Assembly: GCF_050624435.1 (NCBI RefSeq)
Contig: NW_027459444.1
Location: forward strand, 198,501 to 262,500
From: Tenrec ecaudatus
Lineage: Eukaryota > Chordata > Mammalia > Afrosoricida > Tenrecidae
Direction of reading: 5' to 3'
Length of the DNA stretch: 64,000 nucleotides
In this document: positions 61,359 to 64,000 of the stretch, in pieces
Numbering within the stretch: position 1 is the stretch's first letter
How the letters are laid out: each line of letters starts with the position of its first letter
The notes under the pieces: model-generated
Database searches by the model: none
Told to the model about the DNA's origin: nothing
The model's input: only the letters and a program-made list of their open reading frames with translations
Position numbers and translations under genes: made by a program

Positions 61359-63230
61359 AGGTTAGGGCACCCCTAGGCTTAGGCTAGGGCACCCCTAGGC
61401 TTAGGCTGTGGCACCCCTAGGCTTAGGCTAAGGCTAGGGTTCCCCTAGCCTAAGGCTAGGGTACACCTAGGCTTAGGCTAGGGTACCCCTATACTTAGGC
61501 TAGCGCACCCCTTGGCTTAGGCTAGGGCACCCCTAGGCTAAGGCTAGGGCTCCTCTAGCCTAACTCTAAGGCATCCCTAGGCTTGGGCTAGGGAACCCCT
61601 AGGCTTAGGCTAGGGCACCCTAGGCTTAGACAAAGGCAAGGGCTCCCCTGGCCTAAGACTAGGGCACCCCTAGCCTTCGGCTAGGGCACCCCTAACTTAG
61701 GTTTTGGCACCCCTAAGCTTAGGCTAGGGCACCCCTAGGCTTATGCTAGGGCACCCCTAGGCTTAGCCTAGGGCACCCGTAGGCTTTGGCTAGGGCATCC
61801 CTAGGCTTAGGTAGGGAACCCCTAGACTTAGGCTAGGGCACCCCTAGGCTTAGGCTAGGGCACCCCTAGGCTTAGTCTAGGGCACCCCTAGCTTAGGCTA
61901 GGGCACGCCTAGGCTTAGGCTAGGGCACTCCTAGGCTTAGGGTAAGGCTAGGGCTCCCCTAGTCTAAGGCTAGGGCACCCCTAGGCTTAAGCTAGGGCAC
62001 CCCTAGGCTAAGGCTAGGACAACACTAGGCTTAGGCAAGGGCACCCCTAGTCTTAGGCTAAGGCTACGGCCCCCTCGCCTAAGGCTAAGGCACGCCTAGG
62101 CTTAGGGTAAGGCACCCCTAGGCTTAGGCTAGGGCACCCCTAGGCTTAGGCTACAGCACCCCTAAGCTTAGGCTAGGGCACCCCTAGGCTTAGGCTAAGG
62201 CTAGGGCTCCCCTTGCCTAACCCGAGGGCACCCCTAGGCTTAGGCTAGGGCACCCCTAGGCTTAGGCTAGGGCACCCCTATGATTAGGCTAGGGCAACCC
62301 TAGTCTTAGGCTAGGGCACCCCTAGGCTTAGGCTAAGGCTAGGGCTCCCCTTGCCTAACCCTAGGGCACCCCTAGGCTTAGGTTAGGGCACCCCTAGGCT
62401 TAGGCTAGGGCACCCCTAAGATTAGGCTAGGGCACCCCTAGTCTTAGGCTAGGGTACCCCTAGGTTTAGGCTAAGGCTAGGGCTCCCCTAGCCTAAGGCT
62501 AGGGCACCACTATGCTTAGGCTAGGGCACCCCTAGGCGTAGGCTAGGGCACCCCTAGGCTTAGGCTAAGGCTAGGGCTCAGCTAGCCTAAGGCTAGGGCA
62601 CCCCTAGGCTTAGGCTAGGGCAACCCTAGGCGTAGACTAAGGCTCGGGGACCCCTAGGCTTAGGCTAAGGCACCCCTAGGCTTAGGTTAGGGCACCCCTA
62701 GGCTAAGTCTAGGGCACCCCTAGGCTCAGGCTAGGGCACCCCTACACTTAAGCTAGGGATCCCCTAAGCTTAGACTAAGGCTAGGGATCCCCTAGCCTAA
62801 GGCTAAGGCACCCCTAGGCGTAGGCTAGGTGACCCCTAGGCTTAGGCTAGGGCACCCCTTGGTTTAGGCTAAGGCTAGGGCTCCCCTAGCCTAAGGCTAT
62901 GGCACCCCTAGGCTTAGGCTAGGGCACCCCTAGGCTTAGGCTAGGGCACCCCTAGGGTTAGGCTAAAGCACCTCTAAGCTTAAGCTAGGGCACCCCTATG
63001 CTTAGGCTTGGGCACCCCTAGGCTGAGGCTAGAGCACCCCTAGGCTTAGGCTAGGGCACCCCTAGGCTTAGGCTAGGGCACCCCTAGGCTTAGGCTAGGG
63101 CACCCCTAGGCTTAAGCTAAGGCTAGGGCTTTCGTAGCCTAAGACTAGGGCACCACTAGTCTTAGGCTAGGGTACCCCAAGGCGTAGGCTAGGGCAACCC
63201 TAGGCTTAGGCTAGGGCACCCCTAGGCTTA

Positions 63231-64000
63231 GGCAAGGGCACCCCTAGGCTTCGGCTAAGGCTAGGGCTCAGCTACCCTAAGGCTAGGGCACCCCTAGGAT
63301 TAAGCTAGGGCAACCCTAGGTGTAGACTACGGCTAGGGGACCCCTAGGCTTAGGCTAAGGCACCCCTAGGCTTAGGGTAGGGCACCCCTAGTCTAAGGCT
63401 AGGGCACCCCTAGGCTCAGGCTAGGGCTCCCCTACACTTAGGCTAGGGAATCCCTAGGCTTAGGCTAAGGCTAGGGATCCCCTAGCCTAAGGCTAAGGCA
63501 ACCCAAGCGTAGGCTAGGTGACCCCTAGGCTTAGGCTAGGGCATCCTTAGGCTTAGGCTAAAGCTAGGGCTCCCCTAGCCTAACGCTAGGGCACCCATAG
63601 GCTTAGGCTAGGGCACCTCTAGGCTTAGGCTAGGGCACCCCTAGGTTTAGTCTAAGGCTAGGGCTCCCCTAGCCTAAGACTAGGGCACCCCTAGGCTTAG
63701 GCTAGGGCACCCCTAGGTTTAGGCTAAGGCTAGGGTTCCCCTAGTCTAAGGCTAGGGCACCCTTAGGCTTAGACTAGGGCACCCCTAGGCTTAGGCTAGG
63801 GTACCCCTAGGCTTAGGTTAAGGCTAGGGTTCCCCTAGCTTAAGGCTAGGGCACCCCTAGGCTTAGGCTCGGGCACCCCTAGGCTTAGGCAAGGGCACCC
63901 CTAGGCTTCGGCTAAGGCTAGGGCTCAGCTACCCTAAGGCTAGGGCACCCCTAGGATTAAGCTAGGGCAACCCTAGGTGTAGACTACGGCTAGGGGACCC
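63231..64000 (+). repeat. 657-bp unit and start of a second, cut by the window end
   Basis: GGCAAGGGCACCCC at 63231 and 63888 gives the same 657-base period as at 48414-49070, at the constant 14,817 offset of the 18-kb unit. The window ends about 110 bases into the second unit. Confidence 0.88.

Larger units (their letters stand above)
1..64000 (+). repeat. 22-bp satellite array filling the window
   Basis: Every line of the window is built from a 22-base monomer, GCTTAGG plus the core CTAGGGCACCCCTAG, with scattered substitutions and 21- and 28-base length variants. All monomers seen lie in the same orientation; no stretch reading as the reverse complement of the core (GGGGTGCC) was seen. 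The canonical unit has 7 G, 7 C, 4 A and 4 T and no CpG. Stops close every frame: TAG at unit positions 4, 9 and 20 on the plus strand, and TAG at 2 and 13 plus TAA at 18 on the minus strand, so each of the six frames is interrupted once per 22 bases. No open reading frame, tRNA, rRNA, transposon end or unique spacer was seen. Arrays of this kind are typical of eukaryotic heterochromatin; the chromosomal position is an inference. Confidence 0.97.
50181..64000 (+). repeat. About 18.2-kb higher-order unit, copy 2 (cut by window end)
   Basis: Second copy of the unit that starts near 32024. It lacks the 4,135-base duplication and the extra 876-base unit of copy 1. It has a more complete 1,869-base pair at 53.7-57.3 kb and an extra 0.8-kb block at 57.3-58.1 kb. 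From 61.36 kb to the window end it follows 46.54-49.18 kb at a constant offset of 14,817. The unit is not finished at 64000, so its true length cannot be read here. Confidence 0.87.

Noticed and set aside
1..64000. CRISPR array
   Set aside because: Repeats are regular, but there are no unique spacers; the intervals are the same monomer repeated, and the array is far too long and degenerate.
1..64000. Telomere tract, because TTAGGC and CTAGGG motifs occur in each unit
   Set aside because: The unit is 22 bases with a C-rich half (CACCCC), so the strands lack the G/C asymmetry of telomeres, and pure hexamer runs are at most five units.
1..64000. Centromere identity by CENP-B box
   Set aside because: The mammalian CENP-B box core (TTCG ... 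CGGG) was not seen in the monomer or in the variants read; centromere location is therefore left as one possibility only.
1..64000. Protein with short tandem repeats on either strand
   Set aside because: 22 is not a multiple of three, so the frame rotates each monomer, and the canonical unit carries stops in all six frames.
1..64000. G-quadruplex forming array
   Set aside because: Each monomer has a single GGG and otherwise only GG pairs, with CCCC in the same strand that would favour hairpin pairing; no dense G-runs were seen.
1..64000. Intrinsic terminators suggested by the many short hairpins
   Set aside because: The hairpins are part of the satellite unit, are not followed by T-runs, and there are no genes to terminate.
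1..64000. Naming the species from the satellite
   Set aside because: I do not recognise this 22-base unit as a described satellite of a particular organism, and no gene or transposon is present to help.

Overview
The whole 64 kb window is one uninterrupted block of satellite DNA. I found no gene, RNA gene, transposon or other non-satellite sequence. The repeat unit is 22 bases: GCTTAGG followed by the 15-base core CTAGGGCACCCCTAG, always head to tail in one orientation. It is about 64 % G+C with G=C and A=T. Window length over unit length gives roughly 2,800 monomers. A 28-base variant carries an extra AGGCTA and a CTC instead of CAC in the middle of the core. It is usually followed by a 22-mer starting CCTAAGG, and together they form a 50-base module scattered through the array at irregular spacing. 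The canonical unit has a stop codon in all three frames of both strands, so the array cannot encode a protein of any length.

An array of this length and purity points to constitutive heterochromatin of a eukaryotic chromosome (centromeric, pericentromeric, subtelomeric or a heterochromatic knob). The species cannot be named from the sequence. TTAGGC, the nematode telomere hexamer, occurs inside each monomer, but this alone is not evidence of a nematode.

On top of the 22-base unit lies a nested hierarchy of duplications, worked out here by following rare variant monomers as landmarks. Left part (1 to about 13.1 kb): older, diverged and rearranged copies with periods of 110, about 540, about 738, about 995 and about 1,118 bases, and copies 2.1 to 6.0 kb apart. 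Middle (13.1 to 29.4 kb): an 8,142-base segment present twice in tandem with no difference in any stretch compared; each copy contains a 1,105-base tandem duplication. Linker (29.4 to 32.0 kb): monomers without a recent large copy. Right part (32.0 to 64.0 kb): a higher-order unit of about 18.2 kb (32.0-50.2) followed by a second, window-truncated unit (50.2-64.0). Inside these are tandem duplications of 4,135, 1,869, 876, 657/679, 457 and 94 bases, and their presence in only one of the two units gives a partial order of events.

The array behaves as a locus growing by unequal exchange at all scales. The right and middle parts are young and the left part is old. Coordinates of large blocks are good to about a monomer or a few; periods come from exact landmark positions. 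No computation was possible, so identities are described only where lines were compared by eye.
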